Assembly: GCA_032209605.1 (NCBI GenBank)
Contig: JASFXZ010000009.1
Location: 13,193,553-13,257,552, forward strand
Direction: 5' to 3'
From: Mactromeris polynyma
Taxonomy: Eukaryota > Mollusca > Bivalvia > Venerida > Mactridae
Length of the DNA stretch: 64,000 bases
Part shown: positions 12,471-26,128 of the stretch, one piece after another
Numbering within the stretch: the first letter of the stretch is position 1
Layout of the letters: every line of letters begins with the position of its first letter
Program-made: the position numbers and the translations under genes
Notes under the pieces: generated by a model
The model's database searches: none
Told to the model about the DNA's origin: nothing
What the model saw: only the letters and a program-made list of their open reading frames with translations

Positions 12471-12721
12471 ATGTCACCACCAAGCATTCGTATGCTCGAC
12501 TTTTTCATTCACGTTTTAAGTCCACGTGGTGTTTAAGTCACTGACCGCTCAATGGTGGTACTCACATCTTTACCGATTATATAAGCATGTCTGTGTATGT
12601 TGTTCATTTTGCCATTTAGTTGTTAATCTTTTATCATGCCTTCTGGTGCGATTGGAGTGTTTTTGTATGTAGCTTCTCTTGCTGTATTACAATGTTGATT
12701 ATCTAGGGATAATCAGGTCAG

Positions 12722-13030
12722 ATACAAGTTTTTTACAAGTGTTTTTTATTTCCAAACAACCAGAAGGTCATGGACCCATGTGGTACATATTACCATACTT
12801 GTACATAAACATTTACATTTACACATACAATGAACATACATACCTGCACATATATATACATTGAGCAGACACTAGAACAAACATACCAGAAGGTCATAGT
12901 TCTATGTGGTACATATAACCATACTTGTACATTATTTACATTACTTATACATTTACACATACAATAAACAAACATATTTGCACTTATACATATTTGAGAA
13001 CAAACATTAGAACAAACATACCACATATGT
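12722..13030 (-). mobile_element. Non-LTR retrotransposon 3' tail, tandemly duplicated
   Basis: On the minus strand the sequence reads CCACATGGGTCCATGACCTT, CTGGTTG, then AATAAAAAACA, a 3'-terminal segment with a polyadenylation-like AATAAA. It matches the segment at 34898-35000. On the plus strand the head CCAGAAGGTCAT...TGTGGTACATA occurs at about 12770 and again at about 12888, making a roughly 120-bp tandem duplication. No reverse-transcriptase coding sequence lies upstream. Assignment to a non-LTR element is inferred from tail structure and two-copy recurrence. Confidence 0.5.
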
Positions 13031-14040
13031 ATTTTAATTAAATATAACATGAGTTGTGTAATATAATATTAGTGATCACAGTTTTCTTGTTAGTAACGCA
13101 AGCAAATACATACCATAAACAATGTGTAACAGCAGTCACCACAGTGACACAGGTGTGTGTGTGTGTGTGTTGGTCGTCTGAAAATCGGTACCTAGTAAGT
13201 TAGTTGATGATGCTAATTTTGTATAAAAATAGTATGCATTAAAATGTTATTATAATATATTATAACGTTAATTATAATGAAGAGCGCGAATATTGAGTAC
13301 GTACTATAAAAACGTGTGTGTGTATAAAAATGCCATTAGCGGAAGCAGACTTGTAGAATTGCAGGATGATTATTAACGAAGATTTTTGGAATGGCTTATT
13401 TTCACATGAATGCGTATATAGTCCAAATTCATGAATTTTATAGTCTGTGCATTCCTGTTATATCGGAATATATCTTCGGTAAATTAATAACGAAACAAAT
13501 TAATACCTGGTTTGCAAGTGCATTTCATCATTATCTTTAGGAAAGCTCTATGGTATGAAACTGATACTATTTTATCTAGAAAAAAGTGGTTCTCGCAGAA
13601 ATTCTATGATTGACGGTTACAGTACAGAAGTAATCCACAAGTCACAAACGCATCATATATCAACGTGTAAGGAATAGACGGCTAATAAAACCTGATTTCT
13701 CGTTATTTATTTGCAGTGTAACCAATAAGCAGTCTGTAAATACCTTTCGGTCGTTGTTGATGTTTTGTCTCCTAAAACATGATATCAATATCGCTCAACT
13801 GTGAATGGTACTATTACCATGTACAAACCAATTATGTAATCTCTACGCCTTATGGTTTTAGACAAGAAGATTTTCAAAATTTTCCCTGTATTTATCTATC
13901 TAAAACAGATTATCCCTGAGGCGTGACAAATTTTGACCAGGGGCATAATTTGAACAATATTGATAGAGGACAACTAGACAATGCAACAAACCAAATATCT
14001 AAGCTCTACACCTTATGGTTTTGGTCAAGAAGATTTTCAC
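13031..14040. other. No supported gene; a short GT microsatellite
   Basis: A (GT)9-10 tract lies at 13152-13170. Nothing else is supported. Confidence 0.5.
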
Positions 14041-14582
14041 TTATGCCCCCTTCACATACACGGATTTTTCTTACGAGTCCTTACGGATCGCCAACTCGTA
14101 GTCAATCGCAAGCATCCGTAAATAACTCGCTGGTATCCGTAAATAATTCGTCACAACTCGTCACAACTCGCAATAACTCGCAGACACTCTTAAGGATCCG
14201 TGAAAGGAGAGGCAAATTTTTTGACATGTCAAAAATCTTCTTACGATTGCCCACGGATTGATTTTTCCGTAAATAACTCGTAATAATCCGTAAGTATCGT
14301 AAACTGCTCGCAACAACACGTAACTATCCGTAAACTGCTCGCAAGAATCCGTAAATGACTCGTAACAATTTTGTGTACGACTTGTTACGGTTAGTTTACG
14401 ATTTGTTTACGGATTATTACGAGTGCTTACGTGTTGTTCACGATTTCAGTCGGGTCGTGTTACGATGGCTTTACGGATTGTTACGAGTTATTACGAGCAC
14501 TTTACGTGTAGGTAGGAGTACTTTACGAATAGATACGTATACTTTACGTATTCTTACGTATTGTTTACTATTTGGGGAAAGG

Positions 14583-14650
14583 TATAAAAGCTGCAAAATC
14601 GTACACTTCATTTTCAGTTGTTATTAAGAAGTCATAGAAGTCACATCTCT
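14583..14650 (+). promoter_or_regulatory. Core promoter and leader in WA-C
   Basis: TATAAAAG at 14583-14590 is followed about 30 bp later by TCAGTT (14614-14619), which fits the metazoan initiator consensus. The leader then has TAGAAGT and CACATCTCT before the first ATG at 14679. The blocks ACACTTC, CAGT, TAGAAGT and CACATCTCT occur in the same order in WA-A, with 59 bp here and 57 bp there from the TATA start to CACATCTCT. Motifs are seen directly; transcription is inferred. Confidence 0.65.
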
Positions 14651-14678
14651 GCACATCTACTCTACAATATCTACCAGC

Positions 14679-14885
14679 ATGCCTTCAAAGAAGAAGGCAG
14701 TCAACAAGAAGTCTCCTGCTATTCGACAATCTCCGCGTCCTCTTCCCTCTGGGCTAGTTGAAGAAATTGTTGATATAACTGCAATCTGTTTCTCTCATAT
14801 GCCATGTTGTCTCTCTGAATGTCAGTTGTCGAATGATGATACATTGAGATTTGCAGGATTTATGATTTTTTGGAAAAAATCGTAA
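14679..14885 (+). CDS. Truncated small basic protein in WA-C
   Basis: This is a 68-residue frame starting with the first ATG after the TATA box and leader. The amino terminus is strongly basic (MPSKKKAVNKKSPAIRQSPR), rich in Lys, Ser and Pro, like a disordered nuclear-localising tail. Residues 26-68 show no domain I recognise. The last sense codons run into the returning word array, and the first CGTAA word supplies the stop codon TAA. That suggests the frame is the retained 5' part of a longer gene lost by internal deletion. The parent could have been the transposase or DNA-binding partner of the autonomous element. Expression is unproven. Confidence 0.35.
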   Translation: MPSKKKAVNKKSPAIRQSPRPLPSGLVEEIVDITAICFSHMPCCLSECQLSNDDTLRFAGFMIFWKKS

Positions 14886-15230
14886 GGACTCGTAAATACT
14901 CGTAACAGCACGTAAACAGGTCGTAACTAACACGTAAAAGCTTCGATGAATAGTAACATTCCGTAAAATACTCGTAACAATCAGTAAAAAGCTCGTAAAA
15001 TGCCCGTAAGTTGCTCGTAGTTATCCGTGACAACTCGTAACAAATCGTGGAATTTTGCCGTAAATACATCGTAATAACTCGTAACAATCCGTAAAAAAAC
15101 GTAAATAGCTCGTAATAACTCGTAACAACTATTAAATCGGTCGTAGAAGTGGCCAAATCGTAAGGATCCGTGAATTTGTGCGATCCGTAAGGACTCGTAA
15201 GAAAAATCCGTGTATGTGAAGGGGGTATTA

Positions 15231-16379
15231 CTTAAAGTTTTCTTTTCCGTTTAATGGCAGCCATAGTTCAGTATGTAATTCATTTCTTTGAACAGTTTTG
15301 AAAGGGCACCACAAAAGGAACATCCCTGTGCAATGTCATCAAAATTGGCAATGTGGTTTAGGATGAGATATTGTTTAAAGCAATTGTTGACGGACGACGG
15401 ACGCCGGACGGTGGGCGATGGGAAAAGCTCATTCCGAGCATAACGTGCTCAGGAGAGCTTAACATGCACATGGGACAAGACACAAACGTAACTGAGGAGC
15501 GAAAATAAGATTATCGCTTTGTGACGGTCTTTGCAAAACATAATAGGTGTTTAAACCTGGTTATGGTGTACGCCCAACCGCACGCATATCTATAAATCAC
15601 ATAGATTAACTCATATTATATTCTAAATGATAATATTTCCTGCAAAACAGCTTCGTAGTAGAACGGTAACACTATAGGTAGATCTGATTTTCTATCTAAA
15701 TATTCGAAGTAATAATTTTGAGGAAATGGCATGTTCTCTAAAACATTGTATTGTTACTTTTCTTATAGGTTTCCTAGAACACGAGTCCAATACAGGTATT
15801 TCCTATGCACGTGCGTAGGTCAGGATAGAAACTACCGGTATCGGACTTGTACTTTTTGGTTTGGTAAATATGTAAGAAAAGTGATAATGCAGTGTTGTAG
15901 AGTACGTTTGCACGAAGTAAATTATCACCAATGTTCTCATATAGATCACTAAGAATATTATGTCCAAACAAATAAGACTATGTACCTATAAATTTTGATT
16001 AAAGGATTGTTATTTTTATAACATTTGACTATGAAACAACACATTAATTGGTCTCGATTTGAAATATTTTAAGATATATGACAAATATAGGTAATAATTT
16101 AATATAATTGGTCTGTTATTGGTAGACTGTTCTGACATATTACCCAGATTTATGGACAATGTATATCAAGGAAATGCCATTACATAATAATTTACAAGCA
16201 AAAGTAGACATTTATTGAATTAAATTTACTGCTGGGTACCCTGCTTAATCACTATCGACATGTCTGCTATTCATGATACATCTTTGTGGGATCTCATTCA
16301 AGTTGACATTTCTTTTTTCTTTTTAATAAAAACATAATTAATTTTCATTATTCGTAAAATAATTTCAGATTTAATGATT
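15231..16379. other. No supported gene
   Basis: Near 15380-15430 there is a short GC-richer stretch (ACGGACGACGGACGCCGGAC) without structure that I can classify. Nothing else is supported. Confidence 0.4.
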
Positions 16380-16920
16380 GCACATAAATAATAATTTTGT
16401 TCATGTTTCAAATTTAAACATTGTATTCATATTTCATACATAAACCTTACATTTTCTCTTATATCAAACGCGACCATAACAATTTATTCATAGTTAATAA
16501 ACACATATTTTACTACATAACATTTCACTTATAGTTCATACGTCAACTTTAACATTTTACACACGGTTTATGAACGAACATACACGTTTCATTCATAGTT
16601 GATAAACATAATTCAATATTTCAGTTAAGATAAACATTTCTCTCCTTGAACATAAACATATATAAACCATCATCAGTTTAAACAAACATGTAACTCAGAT
16701 ACTACAATGTTGCCAATGATTCCTAAATCAACAATTTAGCAAAAGTGGCATAGTTCATAATCAAACTGATACTCTACAGTTTTAGTCCAAACATAAATGT
16801 TAACATTTCATTCACAGTCCAAACATTACCTTACATGTTTCACTAATGGTTCATGATCAATCTTATATAGCATTCATAGTGCATACATAATCTTAAGAAA
16901 ATCATTATTTTTCCATAAAC
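16380..16920. repeat. Degenerate array of TTCATAGTTCATAAAC-like words
   Basis: Words such as TTCATAGTTAATAAACACAT, TTATAGTTCATACGTCAAC, TTCATAGTTGATAAACATAA and TCACAGTCCAAACATTACC recur at about 40-60 bp across this interval. No clean unit survives, so this may be an old minisatellite or simple compositional bias. Confidence 0.4.
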
Positions 16921-19900
16921 TGACATAAACACCCTCTCGTAGTTAACATCTAACTCGTTGTCCTAAATCATTCAACACGCAATGATATACAAACAGCATC
17001 ATTTTATTCAATTTCAAAAACATACTTCAAGAGTACACTCAAAATACAACATGCGTCTATGAAATTGATAAAACAGCAACATTATTGCAAAATGAGTATA
17101 CTAAATATATGACTAAAGGCTAGTCAAGATGAACGTTAGCATGTGTATCGTACAATTCACAAATACATAATGCTGTTTGCATCCAGAGAAAATGAGATAA
17201 TACGATTGAGTGTTTCCCATTTGATAGAAAAAACATTTTACGATTGGTTTCAAACCCATTATTCATTACAAATAGTTAGATTTCGAACGTAATTCTATGT
17301 CGATGTTAGGGTTCATTTAATTTAGTAATGTTTGTTGTTACACTGCAAAAGTATGTGTGTATATCAGGAAATCTATAACAGTTGTTCAACTGTTTTGTTT
17401 TCAGATGGCAATACCACGGCATTGAAAACAAACTAAACTATGTGTGTTTGAGTGTATTTCCGGACAGTGGTTTATAATGCTCAAGGGTTCGGAAATGCCC
17501 GATCCCGCTCATGAGCCTTTGTAACAATTTCTTAAACAGTATTCAGAAGTGTTTAGTAGTGCTTGTAACGAAATATGTGCTTATATGCCCTACAACAACC
17601 TTAGTTGTGGTCCTTGTTCAGTGTAAATGTTATAATATTGCTTCTTAAATATCGAAAACATGAAGATTATATATATTTTACATGTGATTATCTGAAGCGT
17701 GTCAAATACATGTTTACAGTGGCTTCTGATTTGGTACAATTACACTTGTCTCTCACTTGTCTGTCGGTATATTGGGAATGATAAGAACTATTTTTGTAAC
17801 TCTGGATCTTGTCCGCATTACGGCAGCAAGTAACTGTTGAAAGTAATAAATACGCTTAATGCTTTTCTCTGAACTTCGTGACTTCGGATTTTTATTTAAC
17901 ATCGTCTTAAATGCCGACATGCCAAATAACCATTATAATAGAATTACCTGTGCTTCTCAACAAGTCAAGTGTATAAATTATTAAACGTTTGCCGTGAACA
18001 TTACTGCTTCTCTAAAATGCTCTGATGTTTTAAACTTATGGCATTGAATATATTGCGTTGTATTGAATTGGATCAAGGCGGCATACATGGTATCTGTATA
18101 TTTTTTATGGTGCATGGAGATGTATCCACTTGATCATGATCATTATAGTGACAGGAATTCGGACTACACAAGGATGTTACATGTATTTTATAAGGTATTG
18201 AAATAGACCTTTACTACGTTACGTTTTACAGACGATAATTGTAGGGTAAACATGATCATATATTTCTAACAATGCACGTAGAATGAGATGATTTCACTTG
18301 TTAGGGATGTTTCATTACATGAACGTTGGCTTAATGGGGTAATTGTTAAACACAATATACATGTTTATACATGTATTTTAATAAATGAATAAATAAACAC
18401 TTAATCAGTACAATGAATATTGCGACCATGCATTGTTAATTTTATTGCAGTTACTGTTAATGTGGATGTTATTTACAAGTGTACGCATGTCGACAGTTCC
18501 AATTCTGTAGACGGTCGCACACGTTTTGTTTGTATTAAATGATTGTACATCTTCCTTTTTTAAATCCCAAATCACACCTAAGAAATTAGTGATTGATGAT
18601 TGATTTGGCAGTTTGCACATTAGGCAAAAAAAGAAATATCAAGCCATGTTGAGGTAAAAAGTATACCAGCAAACAATGGCACAAACTTTCTTTTCATAAA
18701 TGGGAATACCAATTTTATTCCGTCCTCTCCCGAAAAGCTGTTGTCAAAATGGTAAATGTATTGCGAAATAAATAAAAAGGCGGTATAAATGTTACACACG
18801 AGTTTTGGCATTGATATGCACGCAGAAATGCAATTGTACCAACAATGAAAAATGTCCGCTTACTGGGTATCAATGCTGGATAATACCGTGCGAGAATCAC
18901 GCACCGCCTCGTAGTGAGAGCAAGTTTCATTAATAGCCATTGTTGTTCCGACGTACATATCACATATCATAGTCTTGCATTCAATAGTGATGTTCATTTC
19001 TTCGTTAAGGTCACTGATACAACAACTGAATTAACTACAGATAATGAGAGTGCTTTATCAAACGGCAATTTTAGTCAGTACGCGAAATGTTCATTATTCT
19101 CAAAAGTATTCAGCATCTCCACAATTAGGACAACCATCAATTACACTGACGATGTTATCATGTGTCTGTACAAAAGATATCTCATTAGGAAAGACTTCAT
19201 CTTGTACGTCTGTTTTCTTTTATGTGTTATACTTGATTTTTCTTGTTCAACGGAAATTTAACAATACATTACATCTGTCAAGCATCACATACGAGATTCT
19301 GACCTATTCAAGTCGTTCGCATTGAATTCACTATATCATATAATATATATGAAAACTAATTCAAGCGAAATTTCGAGAAATTTCTTTTTTATTTCTGTAC
19401 GCTTAACCTTATAAGTCTTGAAAGAGAAGGAATAAGTAGCTACATATACTTATACTTATTCCGGCTGAAGAATGTTGTGACAACCCTAATAATGTAAATT
19501 TTACAAGAGATACAATCAGCGGTAAGAATATTAAGTTCATTGTAAATAAAGAGAACCGATTCAAACGAAGTTATCTTGCGTTGAGTGTTGTCCTTTAGCA
19601 TGTTTTATGTTTAATTCTAGATAAGAAATGTCTTTTTGTGAGAGAGTATTATAATAAACTCACCAGAAGCTCATACTGAGACTGTTTTTAGTTCGATGAA
19701 GTTACTGGAATAATGTGCTATTAACACCGCGGATAATGCGCTATCGGCATTAGCTTGAAACATACTTAAATGCATACAGTCATTATAATGCTGTCCAATT
19801 ATTGATTCTATAATTAAGTCAATTAGCAATCTAAAAACGTCAATGGTATATTACTTTCGCGACGGGTTATTCGAGGAAGGCAACGATTTGTGAAGTGCAG

Positions 19901-22040
19901 GCGGACTGTGTGACTGTATATCAGACTTGGCAATACTTCACTTCATGATTTATACAATTAAGGGAGACAAATAGACAAGAACTTGAGAAATACATTGTTC
20001 ACACGTGTAGATGTTTATGTATTCCTCTACATTCCCGACATTCATAGAGTCATTGAAACAATACAAAGAGACAAAAGCTAGAAACTACCTGATTCGTGTT
20101 TATATCACTTTGTTCCTAGCAAGGTCAAGTTCATATACCACATTCCAGAGTGCAGATTGTTATACTTTTATAAACAACTTATATCTCGTTTTTGTTTTTA
20201 ATTCACCTTGATCCATTAAGTACAGATACGTGCATAAAGGCTTCACGAAAACATACCTGATTTGCACCAAGGTGCGTTGAAACAGTCGAACCTTAAGAAT
20301 GTTATGATTCTTTTTTAAGCTATTGTTAAGAAATCATTCAGTGAAGTTACACACAGATATAATTAAACTGAGTTCATTCTTAGCACGGACTACTTCAAAG
20401 ATATACAAGTGCAATGGTTTTGTTGCTACAATACAAGGTATAGAACATACACAAATAATTGCTTGTCCCTAGTTGCGAATGTAGATCACACTGTTCTTGT
20501 TGGTGGTAGGTGTTGTTGGGTAAATGATTCCACGGATTTTGGAAGTACTCATTTGTGTAGTTTCATACCATCCGATATGCAATTTCTTGGCCAAACAGAT
20601 ATAGATAACATGCAACAATGAACTTCGAAAATTTAATTAGCATGTGTATACGATCAGCATAATTCCGTTCACTTTATCTTGCATTTTCGGACTGGATTAT
20701 ATTCAAAATAACCACCTGCCTATTACACAATATGTCTAATACGTGCAGTGATAATTATTAACGTTGAATGTTTACTCTGCACTATGTTTCCATTACATCG
20801 GTGTCACCAACCGTTTGGTAACCTAGCTAATGCCTGTATTATTTATTAGTCGTAGACAAAGTTAATATTAAGTTGTTACATAGGACACCACATACACGAG
20901 ACAATGCCTGCCTACACAGACCCTAGGGAAACAACTCCATACAAACATCATTCAGTATTGCTAAGTGTTCAGTTTTATAGAATACTGGGAAATAATCAGA
21001 CATTTCGAGTACATTTGACTTTTGATTACCCGAATATTAACAAGAAAATACTGATAAGAGGTTTCCGATTCCACAAAAAGACACTTACTCGGCTCACATT
21101 GCACTGATAATTCAGGGTAATTAGTATCATCCATGTACATTGGAGAACATTGAAGTAGCATCTGATAGTAGTAATAACATTTAATGATGTTGACAGAGCC
21201 TTGAGGAGTGAGTGAGTCACGATGTCATATTAAATATCATCTAAAGTACCTAAATCAATTGATATATTAGATGTTTCTGAATTTGACGAACAGTCAAGTG
21301 AATACTTCTAGTAAACATTTGCTGCAAAAACGTGTTCTGATTTTATGGGAGGTTTCTTTTTCCCTATAGGCATACTATCACTTTTTCTAATAAATCTGTC
21401 ATGAAATAACCAATACATTTTATGATGAAATCCTTCATGTTTAGGTATATGTTGGTATCGTATTGTTTAAACTCCCCAAGGCGGTATTCCCATCTTAAAC
21501 CATCATTCTTGTGCGTGATTAAAATCCCTATGCCTTTGTAAGTTCTGTTTTCATATTTAGATGTTCCATGCATTTTAAAATTTGTGCTTTTCGGGTGAAT
21601 TTCACATTTACATTTCCTGTTCCATTCATTTGAATTTTATATACATAGAAGCTTAAAGTTTCGATTCGAACACATATATAAGATGTTTTAAATTTGTAAG
21701 GGCTTGGATGATCAGAAACGTCATCACGTCATTAATCATTCAATGTTTTAGTGACATTAACATTGCTATTAATGCAAACGTTGTTTTACCGCTTGTATCT
21801 TCCATACAGCAACATGTATTCTGTTTTAGGTTCCCAAGTAGCGGTGGGTGTGCTTTTGCAATTATTAACATGGCTTATTCTTTTCGCGAACAATCTGTTT
21901 CGTTTTTAGACATTGTCGATGTATTAAAGAATGGATCATTAAATGACACATGCACAAAATACAATAACCATAGATCGGTATACTGGCCACTGTCGGCCTA
22001 TTACTACGGACATTCTTGACTCGTCCCCTAATGCATTCCA
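16921..22040. other. 5.1 kb without a supported feature
   Basis: AT-rich. The open frames at 18.4-19.3 kb, 20.0-21.2 kb and 21.7 kb lack protein motifs and are treated as chance. No inverted-repeat element was recognised. Confidence 0.45.
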
Positions 22041-22225
22041 TTATTGTATGTTTTTCACCCATATTGTTTTCCTAAAGTGTCCCTTATTGTTTTTATTACA
22101 TCCATAGTTTCATACATGTTTACCCTTGCACCGCTCCAGTAAACTATAATTTTACCGGGGATCTGTGTGGGGAGGCATTGTCTTGTGAATGAGGCGTTCT
22201 GTGTTACAACTCAATCACTCTTCCC
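22041..22225 (+). repeat. R1 repeat, copy 2
   Basis: Landmarks: CATACATGTTTACCCTTGCA, then GATCTGTGTGGGGAGGCATT, GTCTTGTGAATG and a diverged GGCGTTC end. The middle part carrying the GGCCAGACCATTCC block is lost. Confidence 0.7.
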
Positions 22226-23069
22226 CTATTATTGTTCCGTGTCAATTGTGCATGGCGTTGTCAAGTTTCATTTCCTCCCCAAGCATATCAGTATGAACTA
22301 AATTAATCTGAAAACTTTTTAGACACCATTTTCAGAGAATTTTTTATTGAATCGTTTTTTCTCTTCTATACATTCTAAGCACATATTTGACATCGACTGT
22401 AAGACGTAAAGCTAATAATAATAAAAAAATATGTAAATATCAAATGATCATGTCTTGAATAATTAATTGCGAATAATCCTACAAAAAGTGCAGACATGCC
22501 GGGTTTCCCTTATGCAATAATAAGCTTTAACTCTTCTTATGAATTTTTAGTACCGTATTAAGTCGAACTTGGTCTTCATGATGTATTGCATTTATATCCA
22601 TATTTTATTCTATAACATTACACGCAGATGTTTATAGAGACAAATCATGCATATTGTGTATCTTATGGGATGGTACATCTGCCAAAATGAATTGCTTTCT
22701 TTTTTAGTTTCCAATTACAAAACCATGTAATATTGACTGGCGGTACAAATATATACTTCATTTATTGTGATTTAAGAATAACAGTCAAATGTAAATTCAT
22801 ATTATTCTGACGACTTGTAGACATTCCGCGCTGTGATTATATTCTCCAGAATATCACAATGTCTTGGGTAAGGCTAGTTTGACGTATTATTGTGATATAT
22901 TGATGCTTTTACGTTCCCAACACGTATGCTTGTAAACATGAATTCATATCTGATTACATTTTGTTACAAATCTGGATGGACGTTGGTGTTTAAAATGTTA
23001 TTGAAATTTTGAATGTCTCCCCATGGTATTTGGATGGTTGGGCACTTTGTATGTTTAGTATATTCAAGT
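22226..23069. other. No supported gene
   Basis: Nothing recognisable. Confidence 0.4.
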
Positions 23070-23460
23070 TACTCACAGCTCCAAGGCTGTAAATCGCTGT
23101 GTGGTTATTATTTTCAATTTATGTTTTAGATATACATAAGTTCCCCTTTCCCTATGTATAGTTGTTTCACTTAATATGGTATTCATGTTCTTTCCCCCCT
23201 TTCAGCCTAGTATTACTGACGTTCGTAACTTGTTCCGTGATTTATTTCATCCATTGAATAATTACCCCCTTGCCCCCTAAATTGTCCTTAGTTGTTCTTT
23301 TTTGTCGACCAGACCATTCCACGCGACCCTATTACAATACATGAGTATCCTCGCACTCTTACTCCCTAACGTTTTGTAGGCTATTGTTAGGGGTATGCTG
23401 TGGACACATTGTCTTTTCATGTGGCGGTTCCTTGGACAATTTAATTACTCTTTTTTCAAA
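23070..23460 (+). repeat. R1 repeat, copy 3, longer copy
   Basis: Begins near the CAGCTCCAAGGCTGTAAATC block, continues through AGTTCCCCTTTCCCTATGT, CAGCCTAGTATTACTGACG, TTCATCCATTGAATAATTAC, GACCAGACCATTCC and CATTGTCTTTTCATGTGGCG. It covers most of the R1 body in the same order as copies 8 and 14. Confidence 0.75.
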
Positions 23461-25570
23461 GACAGCTACACATTTCTTAACCTGAAACGTGGTCATACTT
23501 CAAGCGCGTAATTGACTGCATGGTGCTTTTGTAAGATAAAACATTATATATATATATAACACTAAATATCTAGTGATGCTTTGCATATTTTGTTTCAATA
23601 TATTTAGTTTACGTATCACTAGCATAACATGTCTTTACACGATAAACTCCCTTGTATTAATACGTCACATAACATCGTCCCTTGCGACTTTGCCGTTTTC
23701 TATTGGTTATAACATGGGACTAAGCGTCCATCCATCAACGAGTGAATTTCAATATACGCTCTTTTCAGAGCCACCACCTCATCGTTCGACCTATTTTCCT
23801 TGCGTTCTTATTGCGGAGATTCTGACATATGTGCAGAAGATCGTTGTTTACAATTTTGACAGGTGCGCGCGTTATTAGCTGCGATTGATGAGTTACAAAC
23901 ACATTTCACGTAAGTGGAAACAAACTTACGAAGTTTTAGTAAAACGCACCTAAGTTTTGCGTAAGTTGATGAATATGTTAGTTAAACGGTTCCCAGAAGT
24001 ACACTCAGTGCTTGAAGTTCTCCTTTTCTGTATCATTATCCAAGCCATTCTTAATTTCTTTATGATAATTTTATGACATACAGAATGAAACATTTCTGAG
24101 GAATATGCATAATAAACTCATCTAAATAAGTTTATTCAATAAAACATTTTAATTACTCAACGAATTATTGAGAAGAACGAAGTTTGCATTGATATTTATG
24201 TGATTTACGTTTTCTCCTGAATACTTTAGTTTAAATGACGGGAAAATGTACAGCGTTTAAGTTTCTCCTATTTTAAACTATATGTAATAAAATGAATATT
24301 GGATTAATGTGTAGAAGGAATCATATCGAAGTGTACGTTTATACAAATGAATCGTTTTTCTGAGGATACAAATCAGGATTATTTTCAATTTACTTCTTGG
24401 ATTCGCATAGGCTCGTTTAGGTAAATGAAATCGGCCTTTACTTAAGTCTGAGCATAATATATAAAACGTCCAGACATATGCGATGCTAGTAATGATTGTA
24501 GTAAAAATACTGTATCATGGACATTGTAAAACATGCTGGAAATTGGCCAAATGCGCGCACTACTGCCACACAGAGTCGCTCTATACTAGCCAAAAAAGGA
24601 ATCTCGTAAATGTCATTTCAAAATTCGATGATAATGATAAGGAAACGGCGAGTCCCGACATCCGCCACGAATTGGCTGTCCCGCTAGCATACAATATTTC
24701 TTTATTTAACGTTTTGAATGCAATTTATACCATACCGAAACATTTGAAAACTAATCACTGATTGTTTAGTATCAAAATAAAAAGAAATTGATGTGTGTTG
24801 CTCTGTTTCTTAATGATAAATAGGGGGATAGATATGTGTTAGATATCACAAATCCATAAACTATGCATGTTTTTGCATCATATACATGTACATTACATAA
24901 AATGCTTAACTGTTTCATTATTAATTATATTACTAACCATTTCACAACTTTATTGAATAAAGTTTTACTTCTGTGAGGTACCACATCGACTAATATTTGC
25001 TTTGGTATTCAATAAATGTTCATTTCAACTTCATCTTGCCAAAACTGCTGAAAACCTGTTTATTCGACAACCTGCTATATCCGACATTTTTACCCGGAAC
25101 CACCTGATGTCGGATACGGCAGTTTACGATACAATGTTTACTATATTTTTTCTAACGAAGAGATTTTCTTACAACTTGGTATTTTATATGAGAGTCACTG
25201 TATGAATGAAAATATGAAATAACAATAATACGTAACCTTGCTTGATTTTAAGATCTATTGTGTTTCAAATGTAATATGTATGCAAAGTGAAAGTTGCGAA
25301 ATTAACCCATAATACACTTGGTACCTATTATCGTTTTTATATATTCATGAAATGCGTTAGTTTTAAATATTTATTGAAGATTATTTTATAATATCAAATT
25401 TAGAATTATAAATAATATTGTCTTTGCTTTTTTTAATAATAAAGTATATGAAAAAAGAAAGTAGAAGGAAAACTGCAAAACTATAATAAATCCTTCAATT
25501 AAACATGATAATAATCATATTATCATTATTTGTATTGGTCTTAGTCACTCTATAAAGTTCAGTACATCGT
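23461..25570. other. 2.1 kb without a supported feature
   Basis: Contains a short TA run near 23548. The frames at 23.57 and 24.48 kb have no recognisable motifs. Confidence 0.45.
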
Positions 25571-26128
25571 TAAAGCTGGGTTCACACTACAACGTTAGGA
25601 CAGACGTTAACCGACGTTTGGGCAAACGTCCAGCTCCGCTAGTAAAAGTTGTTAAAAGTTTATAAGAGTTGATGTTCGCTGGCGAATGATGACGAACGTC
25701 GTGTTCGTTGAAATTTTTTAACATGCAAAAACTTTGGCGACGTTTGGAAAAAACGTTGGTGTAAGTTGTGCTCCGTTTGTAAACGTTCCTGAACGCTGGA
25801 TTAAGTTGTACAGAGTTTGCCTAAGTTGGACTCCGTTGGCAAACGTCGACTGAGACGCTGGTGGTGGTGAAATTAGCCGAACGCTTGTCCAACGGGTACC
25901 CGACGCAATGAACGCGATGGTAACGCAAGGGGCTAGCGTTGGCAAACTTTCCACAGCGTACCCGTAACTTAGGTGAACTTTGGACAACGGATCCTAACGA
26001 AGCCTGACGCAAGCCAACTTCCAACAACGTTCAACAACTTTTGCGAACAAACTGAACGTTTGCAAGTTTGTGTCAGCGGTCAGCAACGCACTACCAGCGC
26101 GACCCAAACGTTTTCGAGCGTATGCCGA

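Larger units (their letters stand above)
14044..15227 (+). mobile_element. WA-C: word-array element with TTA target duplication
   Basis: The ends are 47-bp inverted repeats with one mismatch (TGCCCCCTTCACATACACGG left, TACCCCCTTCACATACACGG right). Direct TTA copies flank them at 14041-14043 and 15228-15230. The interior is built from CGTAA, ATCCGTAA and ACTCGTAAC words: forward from about 14100 to 14375, reversed (TTACG, GAGTTATTACG) from about 14380 to 14575, then forward again from 14883 to 15215. A non-array core at 14576-14882 holds a TATA box and the start of a small basic protein. The TWA duplication is the PIF/Harbinger type (known). With no transposase inside, it is non-autonomous. 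Confidence 0.85.
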
